DNA from: Winogradskyella sp.
GTDB taxonomy: Bacteria > Bacteroidota > Bacteroidia > Flavobacteriales > Flavobacteriaceae
Direction of reading: 5' to 3'
Assembly (NCBI RefSeq): GCF_013213835.1
Contig: NZ_JABSSU010000003.1
Span: forward strand, 124,001 to 188,000
Length of the DNA stretch: 64,000 nucleotides
Part shown: piece after piece, positions 63,709 through 64,000 of the stretch
Layout of the letters: the number at the start of each line of letters is the position of its first letter
Numbering within the stretch: position 1 is the first letter of the stretch
Notes under the pieces: generated by a model
Told to the model about the DNA's origin: nothing
Databases searched by the model: none
Seen by the model: only the letters and a program-made list of their open reading frames with translations
Made by a program: the position numbers and the translations under genes

Positions 63709-64000
63709 TTAATTCATTGGTACTTCAATAATTACCAAATCTGAAGTTTTCTTAGCATTGATTGTAACACTTTCGGTTTCTGAAACACCTAATGCATCTC
63801 TTTGCTCTAAAGTATTATCTGCTACTTCTACTTCACCATCGACAACAAATACATAGACTCCATTATTTTCTGATTTTAAATTTAAATCTACAGCATTATC
63901 AGCATCTAAAGTTGTTCTGTATATATAAGCTTGTTGGCTAATTGGTAACGCTTCACCTTCTATTTTATCTTTTGGTGCAACAACCGTTTGTAATTGATTT
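63709..64000 (-). CDS. Pirin family protein (5' end beyond window)
   Basis: The last 96 codons of a minus-strand gene whose start lies past the right edge. The visible part, with GEALPISQQAYIYRTTLD, NNGVYVFVVDGEVEVADNTL and SETESVTINAKKTSDLVIIE, is the C-terminal cupin domain of pirin/YhhW-type quercetinase-like proteins. It ends VPMN plus TAA. The metal-binding N-terminal cupin is not visible. Confidence 0.82.
   Translation of the reverse strand, partial: NQLQTVVAPKDKIEGEALPISQQAYIYRTTLDADNAVDLNLKSENNGVYVFVVDGEVEVADNTLEQRDALGVSETESVTINAKKTSDLVIIEVPMN

Overview
The window is chromosomal DNA of a marine-type member of the Flavobacteriaceae (Bacteroidota). The evidence is the low-GC, ATG/TTG-start coding style, many copies of the Bacteroidota -7 promoter element TAnnTTTG, almost no Shine-Dalgarno sequences, and typical families: TonB receptor with a CarboxypepD_reg-like plug, DUF5916, BshA bacillithiol synthesis, LptD-like protein, DUF937, split SSS/DUF4212 symporter and a CAL67264-type small membrane protein. 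No rRNA, tRNA, CRISPR array or complete insertion sequence was found.

Layout. 1-6.6 kb: short-chain carboxylate uptake and sensing (an SLC5-STAC histidine kinase cut by the left edge, its DUF3311-like partner, a two-subunit Na+ symporter, a porin and an orphan InsA-like DNA-binding protein). 6.8-13.9 kb: GIY-YIG-like protein, bshA, a glycosidase/serine hydrolase fusion, serB and two lineage-restricted proteins. 14-21.5 kb: envelope and electron transfer (CCG/HdrB-like and HdrC-like proteins, MCE/MlaD protein, amidase, divergent LptD-like barrel, RidA). 21.6-28.4 kb: guaC, a ferredoxin facing an acyl-CoA reductase, serC-serA, DUF937, DUF6146-like and DUF6787-like proteins. 28.5-31.9 kb: a metal-uptake candidate (His/Cys-rich small protein, TonB receptor, His-rich lipoprotein). 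32.5-37.7 kb: DUF5916 barrel, LolD-like ATPase, then HupE plus an extremely His-rich DUF4198-like protein. 37.9-43.6 kb: fumC, hutI, hutG, GNAT and small proteins. 43.7-47.4 kb: SulP anion transporter operon with kelch and NTF2-like proteins. 47.6-58.6 kb: ten to eleven minus-strand genes, mostly of unknown function, built round an AAA ATPase, a coiled-coil protein and several membrane proteins, with palindromic repeats in its gaps. 59-64 kb: two small membrane proteins, ettA, CAL67264-type protein, fadH-like reductase and a pirin cut by the right edge.

The best candidate for an undescribed system is the 47.6-58.6 kb block. Other items that deserve attention are the two His-rich metal loci, the perfect palindrome that overlaps both a -7 element and a start codon at 28.49 kb, the gene at 52 kb flanked by 46-bp direct repeats that copy the end of its neighbour, and the interlocked promoters between the ferredoxin and the acyl-CoA reductase.
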